Positions 11,216 through 19,724 are shown, numbered from the stretch's first letter. The stretch is 35,196 bases of DNA from Sandaracinaceae bacterium (GCA_019694315.1 JAIBCE010000042.1:1-35196); one strand, 5' to 3'. Translations and numbers: made by a program. The notes: generated by a model from the sequence alone, not told the origin.

Positions 11216-11698
11216 ATGTCCGGACGCGGTGTGTTGTTCGCGATCGACGACGAGGTGCTCGGTCGCCTCGGCGAGGCCTCGACCGACGCGGCGGTCCTCG
11301 CGATCGTGAGCGAGATCGAGGAGCGCTGGGAGAGCGCGTGCGAGCTCGACAAGGCCTGGGACGCCATCCATCGCGCGCTCACCGACGGCAAGCTCTCCGT
11401 CGACCATGGCCAGCCGCCGCTCTCGCACGTGGTGCTGGGGGGCACGATCCTCGTCTCGAACGCGGAGGCGATCGTTTCGGTCAAGGGAGTCGACGAGGTG
11501 ATCTCGGTCGCGAAGGCGCTGCGCAGCTGGGACGCGAGCCGCTTTCGCGCGGCGTACCACCGCATCGACCGCAGCGAGTACGGCGACCTCGACGAGGAGG
11601 ATCTCACGTACTCGCTCGCATGGTTCGAGCGCCTCGGACCCTTCTACGAAGCCGCGGCGCGGGCCGAGCGCGCGGTCGTCTTCGCGGTGGATCTGTGA
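11216..11698 (+). CDS. DUF1877 (YfbM-like) family protein
   Basis: A 160-aa soluble protein matching the DUF1877 pattern: an N-terminal strand, a region reading ELDKAWDAIHRALTDG, a Gly-rich turn (VVLGGTIL), and a C-terminal helical part ending FYEAAARAERAVVFAVDL. The molecular function of the family is unknown. The ATG at 11216 is supported by AAGGAG at 11201-11206, 9 bases upstream; the in-frame ATG at 11180 lacks this. The stop is separated from the next start by one base (TGAGATG), so the two genes are almost certainly one transcript, linking this protein to a Ser/Thr kinase. A weak -10-like TATCCT lies about 25 bases upstream. Confidence 0.8.
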   Translation: MSGRGVLFAIDDEVLGRLGEASTDAAVLAIVSEIEERWESACELDKAWDAIHRALTDGKLSVDHGQPPLSHVVLGGTILVSNAEAIVSVKGVDEVISVAKALRSWDASRFRAAYHRIDRSEYGDLDEEDLTYSLAWFERLGPFYEAAARAERAVVFAVDL

Positions 11699-11699
11699 G

Positions 11700-13478
11700 A
11701 TGACGGACTCGCCGCTCCCCGACGCGCCCGACGACTTCGACGATCAGACGGAGCTGGTCGCGGGTGGGGCCTGGGCCGCGATCAAGCCGCCGGCAGCGGG
11801 CTCGCCCGTCCTCGCGCCCCAGCCCTCGCAGGCGACGGCGCCAGAGGGCGAGCTCGATCTTCCCGAGGGCGGCTGGGACGACGAGGAAGCGACCGCGGTC
11901 GTGAGCGCCACCGACGTGGGCGGCTTCTTCGGCGAGCGCTTCCGTGTGGACGCGCGCCTCGGCATCGGCGCGATGGGGCGCGTGCTCACCGCCGTCGACA
12001 TGAAGACGGGGACGCTCGTCGCGCTCAAGGTGCTCCACAAGGAGCGCGCGAAGGACCCGGCCGTCATCGAGCGCTTCCAGCGCGAGGCCGCGGTGCTGCG
12101 CGAGATCAAGCACCCCGCGATCGTGCGGCTCGTGGCGTTCGATCGCGCGAAAGACGGCACGTGGTGGCTCGCGATGGAGCACCTCGTCGGCAAGACGCTC
12201 AAGGATCGTCTCTCGCACGGTGGACCGTTCCTGCCGCGCGACGCGTGGCCGGTGATCGCGGCCGTGTGCGACGGCGTCGCGCTCGCGCACGCCAAGGGAA
12301 TCCTCCACCGCGATCTCAAGCCCGAGAACGTGCTCTTGCTCGAGAGCGGCCTGCCGCCGTGCAAGATCCTCGACTTCGGTCTCTCCCGTTACACGGCCAA
12401 GCCCGACCGCATCACCGCGACCGGAACGGTGCTCGGCACGCCGCGCTACATGGCGCCGGAGATGCTCGCCGAGAGCGCGCCGATCGACGAGCGCGCGGAC
12501 GTCTTCGCGATCGGCGCGATCGCGTTCGAGATGCTGACGGGGCGCTCGATCTACCCCGCCGAGGACTTCGGGCAGCTCTTCGGGTGCATCCTCGAAGGAC
12601 GCACGCTGTCGCTGCGCGCCATCCGCCCCGATGCGTCCCCCGAGCTCGAGCGAGTGCTCGCCGATGCCGTCGCGCGCGACCTCGATCGACGCACGCCCTC
12701 CGTCGAAGAGTTCGCGCTGCGCTTCGCGCGCGCCATCGGTGTGCCCGACGATCGCGCGCTCTTTCTCCCCGCCCACAGCGGCGTGCGGCCCGCGCAGCCC
12801 GGCCCCGTGGCCTCCCTCGTGGGCACGCCGCACGGCGGAACCCCGCGCGCTGCCGTGCCGTCACCCCAGGCGCCGTTCTCGCGACCCGAGGGCCCGCCCG
12901 TTCGCGCTTCGTTTCCGCAGCCGGCGCCCGCACCCCAGCCGCTCGCAGCTCCGCTCGCGGCCCCGCCGCAGGTCGCTGCTCCCACGCCGTCGTATCCAGG
13001 AGCGCCCTCGCCCGCCGCTGCTCCGTTCGCGATGCCCACGCCGAGCGGCGGCCTGTCCGCCGGCTACGGGGGATACGGAGGCAACGCCAGCCTCGCTGGC
13101 AACGCCAGCCTCGCGGGCAACGCCAGCCTCGCTGGCAACGCAGGCCTCGCGGGCAACGCAGGCCTCGCAGGCAACGCCAGCCTCGCAGGCAACACAGGCC
13201 TCGCGGGCAACGCGGGCACGGGCAACGCAGGCATCTCGGGCCGCAACGCGAGCTACGCCAGCTACGCCGGCAACGCGAGCAGCCTCGGCCCGAGCGCGAG
13301 CCAGGGCGGGCCTGCGACCTTCACCAGGCCCGAGGCCACGATGCGCTTGCCTGCCGTGGCGGCACGCAAGCGCACCTCTCGCTGGGTGTGGGTCGCGCTC
13401 TTCCTCGCAGCCGCGATCGTCACGATGGTCGGCGCGGGCGCGCTCGCGTTCGCCGCGCGACAGCTCCTCGGCCACTGA
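11700..13478 (+). CDS. Ser/Thr protein kinase with repeat linker and C-terminal membrane anchor
   Basis: A 592-aa Hanks-type kinase. About 75 acidic residues precede the kinase domain: GIGAMGRV ATP loop, Lys110 in VALKVLHKE, Asp205 in HRDLKPENV, DFG at Asp225, then GTPRYMAPE. All catalytic residues are present. Beyond about residue 350 the chain becomes a Pro/Ala-rich linker. It is followed by seven tandem NASLAG-like hexapeptides and an Asn/Ala/Ser/Tyr-rich stretch. A basic patch and a single transmembrane helix (WVWVALFLAAAIVTMVGAGA) lie in the last 35 residues. Only a few residues are left beyond the membrane, so unlike the kinase at 7990 it has no external sensor domain. It is coupled to the DUF1877 gene and convergent with the 373-aa parvulin-like gene. 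Confidence 0.9.
   Translation: MTDSPLPDAPDDFDDQTELVAGGAWAAIKPPAAGSPVLAPQPSQATAPEGELDLPEGGWDDEEATAVVSATDVGGFFGERFRVDARLGIGAMGRVLTAVDMKTGTLVALKVLHKERAKDPAVIERFQREAAVLREIKHPAIVRLVAFDRAKDGTWWLAMEHLVGKTLKDRLSHGGPFLPRDAWPVIAAVCDGVALAHAKGILHRDLKPENVLLLESGLPPCKILDFGLSRYTAKPDRITATGTVLGTPRYMAPEMLAESAPIDERADVFAIGAIAFEMLTGRSIYPAEDFGQLFGCILEGRTLSLRAIRPDASPELERVLADAVARDLDRRTPSVEEFALRFARAIGVPDDRALFLPAHSGVRPAQPGPVASLVGTPHGGTPRAAVPSPQAPFSRPEGPPVRASFPQPAPAPQPLAAPLAAPPQVAAPTPSYPGAPSPAAAPFAMPTPSGGLSAGYGGYGGNASLAGNASLAGNASLAGNAGLAGNAGLAGNASLAGNTGLAGNAGTGNAGISGRNASYASYAGNASSLGPSASQGGPATFTRPEATMRLPAVAARKRTSRWVWVALFLAAAIVTMVGAGALAFAARQLLGH
13083..13208 (+). repeat. Seven tandem 18-bp repeats in the kinase linker
   Basis: Seven in-frame 18-base units encode NASLAG three times, NAGLAG twice, NASLAG once and NTGLAG once. 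Units differ mainly at the third codon and at wobble positions. An imperfect tail (NAGTGNAG) follows. Such arrays tend to vary in copy number by slippage, which would alter linker length without breaking the frame. Confidence 0.95.
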
Positions 13479-13507
13479 CAACGACGCGAGCGCGCCGGCT
13501 CGATCGC

Positions 13508-13548
13508 GCCGGTCAACGCCGAGGCATCGTGCCGGTCAACGCCGAGGC
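13508..13548. repeat. 18-bp duplication spanning a stop codon
   Basis: GCCGGTCAACGCCGAGGC occurs at 13508-13525 and again at 13531-13548. The second copy contains the stop codon of the minus-strand parvulin-like gene (13536-13538). The duplication sits in the 57-base gap between two convergent genes. Confidence 0.85.
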
Positions 13549-14657
13549 GAGACGTCTTCGTCGGACGCGGGGTTCACGTCTTCGTCGGACGCCGGATCCA
13601 CGTCCTCGTCCGACGCTGGATCCACGTCTTCGTCGGACGCGGGATCCACGTCCTCGTCCGAGCCTCGATCCACGTCGTGATCGACCAGCGCCGGACCCTC
13701 TGCTGCGGGCACACGAACCGCCGCGAGGGCGTCGTCGTCGTAGGTGGCAGTCGCGAGCGACGAGGCCACGACCTCCGTGAGCCGCGCGTCGATGGCTTCG
13801 GCATGGAGCTGCTCGCGGATCGCGACGCGCACCGACTCGAACGGCGTGTCGGTCGGCTCGGCGCGGCTCAGCACGCTCACGAGGAAGAAGCCATCTTCGA
13901 AGGGGATGAGCTCGGGATACACCGCGCCCGGCTCCGTGGCGAAAATGGCGTCGCGCACTGGCTGCGGGACGAAGACCTCGCCCGGTCGTGGCGTCGCGCC
14001 GATCATGTCCGTGATGGTGCGCGCCTGGCGCCGCGGCCCCGCGAACCCGATCCGATCGGCGGTCTGGATCCACAGCTCGCTCAGCCGTCGCACCTCGTGG
14101 ACCATCGCGCCGAGCGCGGTCGTGGCTGCCGCTCCGTCCCTCGTGAAGATGAGGTCCGCGTTGCGGAGCTCGGGGGCGCGATAGCGCTCGCGGTGCGCGT
14201 CGTAGTACGCACGGACGTCGGCGTCGGAGGGAGCCGGCACGTCGCGCTCGAGCTGGGCCACGATCGCGCGCGTGAGGATGTCCTCGCGCGCGGCGCGCAC
14301 GCGGGGGCTCTCTCCGAGCCCGCGATCGCGCGCCTCGGCCGCGAGCGCACGATCGAGCACCAAGGCCTCCGCCAGGGCCTGCCGCCGCGTAGCATCGACG
14401 CTGCGCGCCGCCGCGATGGGGCTGAGCGAGTCGAGCTCGAACGCCACGTCGAGCACGCGCACGGGCTCGCCGTCGACGTGCGCGATCGTCCGCTGCGCCA
14501 CCTCGGGCGCGAGCCCCAACGTCAGCGCGGGATCCGTCGACCGATCGCCCGGCGCCTCCTCCACGTGCGTTGGTGGAGGATCGCCGTGGCAGCTCTCGCA
14601 GCCCGAGAGGGCCGCGAGCCCGAGCCACAGAAACGCGCGCGCCATCGTGTGGCTCAT
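13536..14657 (-). CDS. Parvulin/SurA-like lipoprotein with acidic C-terminal repeats
   Basis: A 373-aa exported protein. The signal peptide ends in a perfect lipobox, LSGC (Cys20); ATG 14657 is preferred, with ATG 14645 possible. A SurA_N-like helical region follows (for example LAEALVLDRALAAEARDRG, then REDILTRAIVAQLERDV). It leads into a PpiC-type rotamase region (about residues 170-310, with VFVPQPVRDAIFATEPGAVYPELI resembling the family's C-terminal half). The histidines that flank a working parvulin site are not seen: NADLIF stands where a SHIL-type motif is usual, and GFFLVSVL where GYHII is usual. It therefore more likely works as a periplasmic chaperone than an isomerase. The tail is a run of acidic 8-residue repeats. 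It is last in a five-gene minus-strand unit, 31 bases after the previous stop. Confidence 0.72.
   Translation of the reverse strand: MSHTMARAFLWLGLAALSGCESCHGDPPPTHVEEAPGDRSTDPALTLGLAPEVAQRTIAHVDGEPVRVLDVAFELDSLSPIAAARSVDATRRQALAEALVLDRALAAEARDRGLGESPRVRAAREDILTRAIVAQLERDVPAPSDADVRAYYDAHRERYRAPELRNADLIFTRDGAAATTALGAMVHEVRRLSELWIQTADRIGFAGPRRQARTITDMIGATPRPGEVFVPQPVRDAIFATEPGAVYPELIPFEDGFFLVSVLSRAEPTDTPFESVRVAIREQLHAEAIDARLTEVVASSLATATYDDDALAAVRVPAAEGPALVDHDVDRGSDEDVDPASDEDVDPASDEDVDPASDEDVNPASDEDVSPRR
13557..13676 (-). repeat. Five tandem 24-bp repeats encoding acidic octapeptides
   Basis: Reading the minus strand, five 24-base units encode DVDRGSDE, three copies of DVDPASDE, and DVNPASDE; a partial DVS follows before the stop. 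The units alternate between two wobble versions, suggesting that 48-bp blocks were duplicated. The product is a highly acidic tail, possibly able to bind cations. Confidence 0.93.
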
Positions 14658-14688
14658 GGTGCCAGCCTCGTCGTGGCCTCGCGCCGCC

Positions 14689-15774
14689 TCATGGCTGCCT
14701 CGGAGGGGTGGGCTCCGCGGCTTCCTGGGCGGCGGCCTCCGCCATCGCTGCTCGCGCGCGCTCGGCCGCGAGCTGATCGGCGAGCCGCTGGATGTCCTCG
14801 GCGCTGCGCCCCGCGGCGGAGCGGAAGGCAACGCCGTCGAGCACGCCGAGGTCGAGGTTCGTGACGCGATCGCTCCGAACCTGCGCCACGAGCTCCTGCC
14901 ACGCGCGATCCGCAGCGAGCATCCGGCGCGCCCCCTCGTCGGGCCCCATATCGGTGAATCCCTGCGTGAGCCCCGCCTCCATCACCACGGCGAATTGTCC
15001 CGACCCGATCGGAATGGGCCGCGACATCGCGCCGATGTGGTCGAGCGTGAAGAGCGCGCTCCACACCGCCGGCTCGATCGACGGCGTGGTCTGAGGCGGC
15101 TCCTCGCGCGGCCCGAACGGCGTCTCTTGCGCGGTGCCTACCTCGTTTCCTCGCGCGAGCGCCTCGAGATACCCGGTGTCGTGATGGTCGCGCGCCCACG
15201 CTTCCACCACGGCCCGCGTCCCGCGGAGGATCACGCCGAAGCGCGTCTCGGGGACCTCCACGGGTGGGCTCGGCGGCGGGATCGCGCCGGGATCTCGGCG
15301 CACCTCGAGCTCGAGCAGCTCTCGCAGCGCACGCTCTTCGCGACGGCCGGCCGCAAAGCGAGTGGCCGCGTCCACGGTGCCTCGACGCTCGGCTTCGGCG
15401 GCGAGCAGGTGCTGACGCAGGAGGTGCTGCACGACCTCGTGTCGCCCGTGCCCCGCGCGGTACGCGTCGACCACACCGCGTGACGCGCCAGCGAGGTGAT
15501 CCTCGACCTCGCCCACGGTCACCGCGATCTCGCCCACACGCGCAGCCACGCGCGAGCGACGCTGGCGCTCCTCGGGCGTGTCGAGGTTCGGTGCTTCCAC
15601 GACTGGCCCGATCGCGGTCGGCATCACGCCGTACATGGCGTCACGACGTCCCGGTCCGGCAGGTCCGCCGCCTGGCCCGGGCGTCTGCTGTCCGCGGACG
15701 CGATGGGCGAGCCCGCCGCCGAAGAGCGCGGCCAGCGCCAGGCTGGCCGCGAGCAAGGGTCGGAAACGGCTCAT
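14689..15774 (-). CDS. Secreted SurA/PpiC-like protein
   Basis: A 361-aa protein with a Sec-type signal (two Arg, then LLAASLALAALFGGGLA) and a Gly/Pro-rich linker. The helical region (VGEIAVTVGEVEDHLAGAS) is typical of the SurA_N/PpiC family start, where a conserved G..I...E/D pattern introduces the chaperone core. The later part (TRFGVILRG, then PAVWSALFTLDHIGAMSRPI, then GQFAVVMEAG) follows the parvulin order of elements. The usual catalytic His residues are not evident. The end is an Ala-rich helix. The start at 15774 lies 33 bases after the stop of the large lipoprotein gene, and the stop is 31 bases before the next parvulin-like gene, so both chaperone-like proteins should be made with the lipoproteins upstream. 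Likely location: periplasm. Confidence 0.68.
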   Translation of the reverse strand: MSRFRPLLAASLALAALFGGGLAHRVRGQQTPGPGGGPAGPGRRDAMYGVMPTAIGPVVEAPNLDTPEERQRRSRVAARVGEIAVTVGEVEDHLAGASRGVVDAYRAGHGRHEVVQHLLRQHLLAAEAERRGTVDAATRFAAGRREERALRELLELEVRRDPGAIPPPSPPVEVPETRFGVILRGTRAVVEAWARDHHDTGYLEALARGNEVGTAQETPFGPREEPPQTTPSIEPAVWSALFTLDHIGAMSRPIPIGSGQFAVVMEAGLTQGFTDMGPDEGARRMLAADRAWQELVAQVRSDRVTNLDLGVLDGVAFRSAAGRSAEDIQRLADQLAAERARAAMAEAAAQEAAEPTPPRQP

Positions 15775-15807
15775 GCGCTCACTTCGTGGCTCGACGCGCG
15801 GTTCGGC

Positions 15808-18357
15808 TCATGCGCCCGGCATGCACGAGAACTCGAGCGAGAACGTGCGGAGCGTGGGCGTGCGGCGTCGATCGCTGCTGCTGTTCAGGATGGCGCGGAC
15901 CTCCATGAACGGCTGCTGGATCTCGGTGTTCATCCGCCCCGCCATCACGAAGAGCGCCGTGATGCTCGGGATGGGAGGCACCGACGAGGGGAGGATGGTG
16001 TAGGTCACCGGCGACGCAGCGTGCGCCGAGGTGGCGTCGCGTCCGGCGCGGAACTCGAGCGTGATGCTCGTGCCCGCGGGCAGCGTCGCGTCCCACGTGA
16101 ACTCGCCCCAGATCGGGAACTCGGTGAGCGGGTCGCAGATCACGCTGGGCGTGGCGGCGTCCTCGGTCATGGTCGAGTTGTAGAGTCGGGTGTAGGTACC
16201 GCCCGTCCCGAACTCCATGTGATCGCAGTAGCCGGTGGCGGCGGCGCTGTAGACGCGTGGCGTGAGGCGACGGTCGGTCGTCTCCATGCGGATGTCCATC
16301 TCGAGGTAGCGACCGTTGGGCACCGGGCCGGGCGCGACCGTGAGGTTCGCCGGCGAGGTGCGGAACGGGCCGATCCACGTCCCAGTCGACAGCGCTGCCG
16401 TCGTGTTCGCGCTGCGCACCCAGATCTCCACCGAGGTTCCCACAGGCACCATCGCGTCCCACGTCGCCGTCTGCCAGCGCATGTCGCAGCCGTCACCGGC
16501 ATCGGTGACGAACGAGTAGTGACCACGCGGGTTCGCGAAGACGTTCAGGCCGTAGCCGATGAAGTCCGAGTAGGTGTACGGGCCGACGAAGACCTGCGGC
16601 GACTCGATCCAGCTGCCGCGGTCGGGCGCGAGGCGGGCGCCGCGGTTGTTGCCGGCGCCGATGAGCCACACGGCGTTGTCGAAGGTCACGCCGACGCCCA
16701 TGAAGCAGCTGGCCGTGGGCGCCGTCCAGGTCTGCAGCGTCGTCGCCGAGAACGTGGCCGTGTCACCGACCGAGTAGCGCCACAGCCGGTTGTTGCAGCT
16801 GCCGCCCCAGCCGTATCCCGTGGACCACCCGGCGGCGTACACGTTGCCGTTGATGTCGGCCGCCATGCCGCGCGGTGTGCCGGGGCTCCGGATGTACATC
16901 CAGGTGTTGTTGAGGACGTTGTAGCGGTTGATGTAGCCGCCGTCCGAGTCGGCGTTGAAGAAGTACTCCTGCGAGCCGTCGGCGTTGACGTAGTAGGTCA
17001 TGCCGTAGCCGACTGGGTAGTAGTACGGCGAGTTCGAGGTCCAGGTGTACGTGCCCGTCGAGGGCGTGACGTAGCCGAAGACGCGCTGCGTGCCGCCCAT
17101 GCGCGCCCAGAAGAACACACGGCCTCGCGCGTCGACCGCGGCGCCGTAGGGGTAGTTGCAGTTGCCGCCCACGCACATGCTGACGTTGCCGAGCGCCGCA
17201 CCGTCGCTCGGGCGGAGGCGATAGGCACGCGCCTCGTTGTAGTTGCCGACCCAGACGTCGCCGACGTCGACGCCTGCCGGCGCCACGCCGATGGCGAGGG
17301 CGCGGGGAACGCCGTTGTTCACACCGACCGGCACCGTCCAGAGGATGCACTCGTCGTTGACCCCGAAGAACTCGGTGGGGTCGCCCATGTTGATACGCCC
17401 GTCGCCGTTGCGGTCCGTGCTGGTGTCGATGCGACCGTTGGCGTTGCGGTCGATGCAGCGCCGCGGATCGGCGGCGATCTTCGTCACGGTGCCCTGGCTA
17501 CCGAACGCGCGGTTGGCCACGTAGCAGTCGAAGTTCTGATCGACCGCGGTACGCGAGGGGCAGTTGCCCGTGTTGCTCCAGTTGCAGTACTCCGTCGCCG
17601 GGCGCGCACGATTGACGGCGTCGGGACGCGCCGAGACGTAGCGGCCGATCTCGCGGCCCGTGGCCGGATCGAGGCGCGACAGCGTGCCGTCGTTCATGTT
17701 CGCGACCCAGACGCCGGGCGAGTTGAGGCCCAGCACGCCGAGCACCAGCGCACCGTCGGACGGGTCGACGGTCACGCCGTCGGAATTGAGCGGGTTCGGC
17801 GACCAGGGCGTGCCGGTGCCGCGCCCGATGCTGCTCATCGTCGCGCACGACGGATCCGAGCAGGTGATGAACATGCCCGGGTTCTCGGCGCCCGCATGGC
17901 CCACGGCCGGGTTGAACACGAGGCCACCCGTGCCGTGCTCGGCCACGTCCGTGGAGCGGATCGTGTCGATCGCGCGGAAGCAGCGCGGCTCGCAGCTCGC
18001 GCACTGCGCCGGGTCGTCGGACGCAGCCTCGATGACGACGTCGCGACCGTCCTCCCCCACGAGGCGGTGCACGTCCTCGCACGCGCTCCAGACGCCCCCC
18101 GTGCACGTCTGCTCGCCCACGAGACACACGCGTGCCCCGTTCTCGACGAGCGCGTCGGGCCAGCACTCCTGCGTCTGGCCCTCGACGGTGCAGCTACAGC
18201 CTTCGATGGGCACCGAGCACGTCGGCGTGGCCGCATCGACGCTCGCGGCATCGACGGTCGGATCGACCGGGTCTGCTTGGATCCCGTCGCACGACGCGAG
18301 CGCGAGCAGCGCAGCCGAGGTGAGCAGCGTGCGGATCGCGGGGGACATCCTGCGCAT
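15808..18357 (-). CDS. Large lipoprotein with predicted beta-propeller and Ca-binding motif
   Basis: An 849-aa exported protein. The signal ends LALASC (Cys23), then a short Asp/Ala linker. A Cys-rich N-terminal part (CSVPIEGCSCTVEGQTQEC) precedes a long region of repeated strands with phrases such as GVWVANMNDGTLSRLDPATG and GNVYAAGWSTG. These resemble NHL or virginiamycin-B-lyase-like propeller blades. Around residues 303-326, DRNANGRID and DRNGDGRINMGD look like paired calcium-binding loops. The last 250 residues look like two beta-sandwich modules. ATG 18357 is chosen because GGAGAGGAG lies 6 bases upstream; an in-frame ATG at 18378 lies upstream of that ribosome site. It begins 2 bases after the stop of the previous gene. 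Function unknown; a surface or outer-membrane binding protein is the reasonable guess. Confidence 0.78.
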   Translation of the reverse strand: MRRMSPAIRTLLTSAALLALASCDGIQADPVDPTVDAASVDAATPTCSVPIEGCSCTVEGQTQECWPDALVENGARVCLVGEQTCTGGVWSACEDVHRLVGEDGRDVVIEAASDDPAQCASCEPRCFRAIDTIRSTDVAEHGTGGLVFNPAVGHAGAENPGMFITCSDPSCATMSSIGRGTGTPWSPNPLNSDGVTVDPSDGALVLGVLGLNSPGVWVANMNDGTLSRLDPATGREIGRYVSARPDAVNRARPATEYCNWSNTGNCPSRTAVDQNFDCYVANRAFGSQGTVTKIAADPRRCIDRNANGRIDTSTDRNGDGRINMGDPTEFFGVNDECILWTVPVGVNNGVPRALAIGVAPAGVDVGDVWVGNYNEARAYRLRPSDGAALGNVSMCVGGNCNYPYGAAVDARGRVFFWARMGGTQRVFGYVTPSTGTYTWTSNSPYYYPVGYGMTYYVNADGSQEYFFNADSDGGYINRYNVLNNTWMYIRSPGTPRGMAADINGNVYAAGWSTGYGWGGSCNNRLWRYSVGDTATFSATTLQTWTAPTASCFMGVGVTFDNAVWLIGAGNNRGARLAPDRGSWIESPQVFVGPYTYSDFIGYGLNVFANPRGHYSFVTDAGDGCDMRWQTATWDAMVPVGTSVEIWVRSANTTAALSTGTWIGPFRTSPANLTVAPGPVPNGRYLEMDIRMETTDRRLTPRVYSAAATGYCDHMEFGTGGTYTRLYNSTMTEDAATPSVICDPLTEFPIWGEFTWDATLPAGTSITLEFRAGRDATSAHAASPVTYTILPSSVPPIPSITALFVMAGRMNTEIQQPFMEVRAILNSSSDRRRTPTLRTFSLEFSCMPGA

Positions 18358-18359
18358 GG

Positions 18360-19724
18360 TCAGCTCCTCTCCGAGCACGTCATGATCGACGCCCAGTAGT
18401 CGAAGTACTCGCCGGGTCGTTCATCCGACCAGACGATGAGCATCGTGCCGCCATCGACACCGAGCTGCGGGACCGCGCCCGTCTCGGAGTCGATGAGGCC
18501 GATGACGAAGCGGTCGGTGACCGCGCCGAGGCGGCAGCCCTCGCGGTCGAGGTAGCCGATGCGGAGCACCGGACGCTCGATGCCCGGAAGGAGCGCACGA
18601 TACGCGAGCGCGTAGCCCGTGAGGAACGGCTCCACCGAGCCGCTCCACGCGTAGTCGCCCGACGAGCCGACCGTCGCGGCCGGGAAGCTCGGCCGCACCG
18701 TGTCGTCGATCACTCGGAACACGATGTCGCGCAGGCCCATGTCGTTCAGGTCGTAGACGGTCGCGCCCGCGAGCGGCAGACCGGTCATGGTGCCGCGCGA
18801 CTGCCCGCCCATGTCGATCGAGGTGTAGATGCCGGGGTCGCCCGCCACGAACTCCGCCGTTCCGAGCGTCGAGCCCGTCAGCTGCGCCACGTGAGGTCGT
18901 CCACCGTCGGCCCACGAGATCGCGAGCCGGTCCGCCGAGCCACCGACACGCTGGAGGCTCGCCTGCTGGATCGCGGTAGTGCCCGTCACGAGCGTGGCGA
19001 CCGTGCCGGTCGGCATGCCCATGCCATCGAGGGCGCGGCCCCGGATGGTGTTGCCGGTCACCCAGATCACGTAGCCCGCCGTCGAGGTGGCCGCGATGCG
19101 CGGCGGCGTGGTCACCGTGTCGCTGCCCACGCTCACCGAGGCGCCATCGGCCGACATGTCATTGTGGAAGCGGGCGACCCGGATGTCGGTGCCCACCACG
19201 TACGTGACCCAGAAGCCCTCGGTGGGCGCGGCGACGATCGACGGCAGCGAGCCGCCCGCACCGCCCGCGAGGACCGACGGATCTGCGCCACCAGCCCCCA
19301 CGACATAGCGGAAGTACTCGAGGTGTCGTGCGCCCTCGCCGTCGGTCGTCGAGTAGACACCGACGAGGTTGCCGCCGTTGCCCGCGACGCTCGTGAACGA
19401 CGGCGTGGAGGCCTCGTGATCGCGCGCGAGGTACCAGAAGTCCTCACCGAAGAGGTGCGAGTGACGGCAGTCGAGCGCGCTGCCCGGGCCCGAGTCGAAG
19501 CCGACGACGGGACCCACGTCGCTGTTCGTGTCGTCGCGCATCGAGTACGCGTCGTCGTCGAGGGTGGCTGCTGCGTCGATGTCCGCATCCACGTCCGCAT
19601 CGACACGCGGCGGCCGCGCCGCGTCGGGCTCCGTCATCATGCCGCCGTCGCCGGCGCAGCAGGCGGCGACCGAGGCCAAGCCGACGCCCGCGACCAACAA
19701 ACCGCCCGAAACAAGGCTCTTCAT
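18360..19724 (-). CDS. Lipoprotein with predicted beta-propeller-like repeats
   Basis: A 454-aa exported protein of unknown function. The signal ends SVAAC (Cys22). It is followed by an Asp/Ala-rich linker (DADVDADIDAAATLDDDA), a hallmark of the lipoproteins in this window. The mature part is rich in short strands with repeating Ser/Thr/Gly/Val patterns such as GYVIWVTGNTIRGRALDG and ADRLAISWADGGRPHVAQL. These resemble repeat-blade proteins. The ATG at 19724 is supported in two ways: it overlaps the upstream stop as ATGA, and GGGAG lies 6 bases before it. The stop is 2 bases before the start of the large lipoprotein. The three lipoproteins are therefore translationally linked and may form one complex. 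Confidence 0.75.
   Translation of the reverse strand: MKSLVSGGLLVAGVGLASVAACCAGDGGMMTEPDAARPPRVDADVDADIDAAATLDDDAYSMRDDTNSDVGPVVGFDSGPGSALDCRHSHLFGEDFWYLARDHEASTPSFTSVAGNGGNLVGVYSTTDGEGARHLEYFRYVVGAGGADPSVLAGGAGGSLPSIVAAPTEGFWVTYVVGTDIRVARFHNDMSADGASVSVGSDTVTTPPRIAATSTAGYVIWVTGNTIRGRALDGMGMPTGTVATLVTGTTAIQQASLQRVGGSADRLAISWADGGRPHVAQLTGSTLGTAEFVAGDPGIYTSIDMGGQSRGTMTGLPLAGATVYDLNDMGLRDIVFRVIDDTVRPSFPAATVGSSGDYAWSGSVEPFLTGYALAYRALLPGIERPVLRIGYLDREGCRLGAVTDRFVIGLIDSETGAVPQLGVDGGTMLIVWSDERPGEYFDYWASIMTCSERS
18364..18372 (-). promoter_or_regulatory. Ribosome binding site deciding the start at 18357
   Basis: The minus strand reads GGAGAGGAG with 6 bases to the ATG at 18357. The site lies inside the last codons of the upstream lipoprotein gene, consistent with coupled translation. 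Confidence 0.75.

Noticed and set aside
13083..13208. CRISPR-like array
   Set aside because: The units are contiguous 18-mers with no spacers, in frame within a kinase gene.
15496..18399. 967-aa plus-strand frame opposite the large lipoprotein gene
   Set aside because: The composition (Val/Ala/Arg/His/Asp) is low-complexity antisense. The minus strand has signal peptide, ribosome site and coupling.
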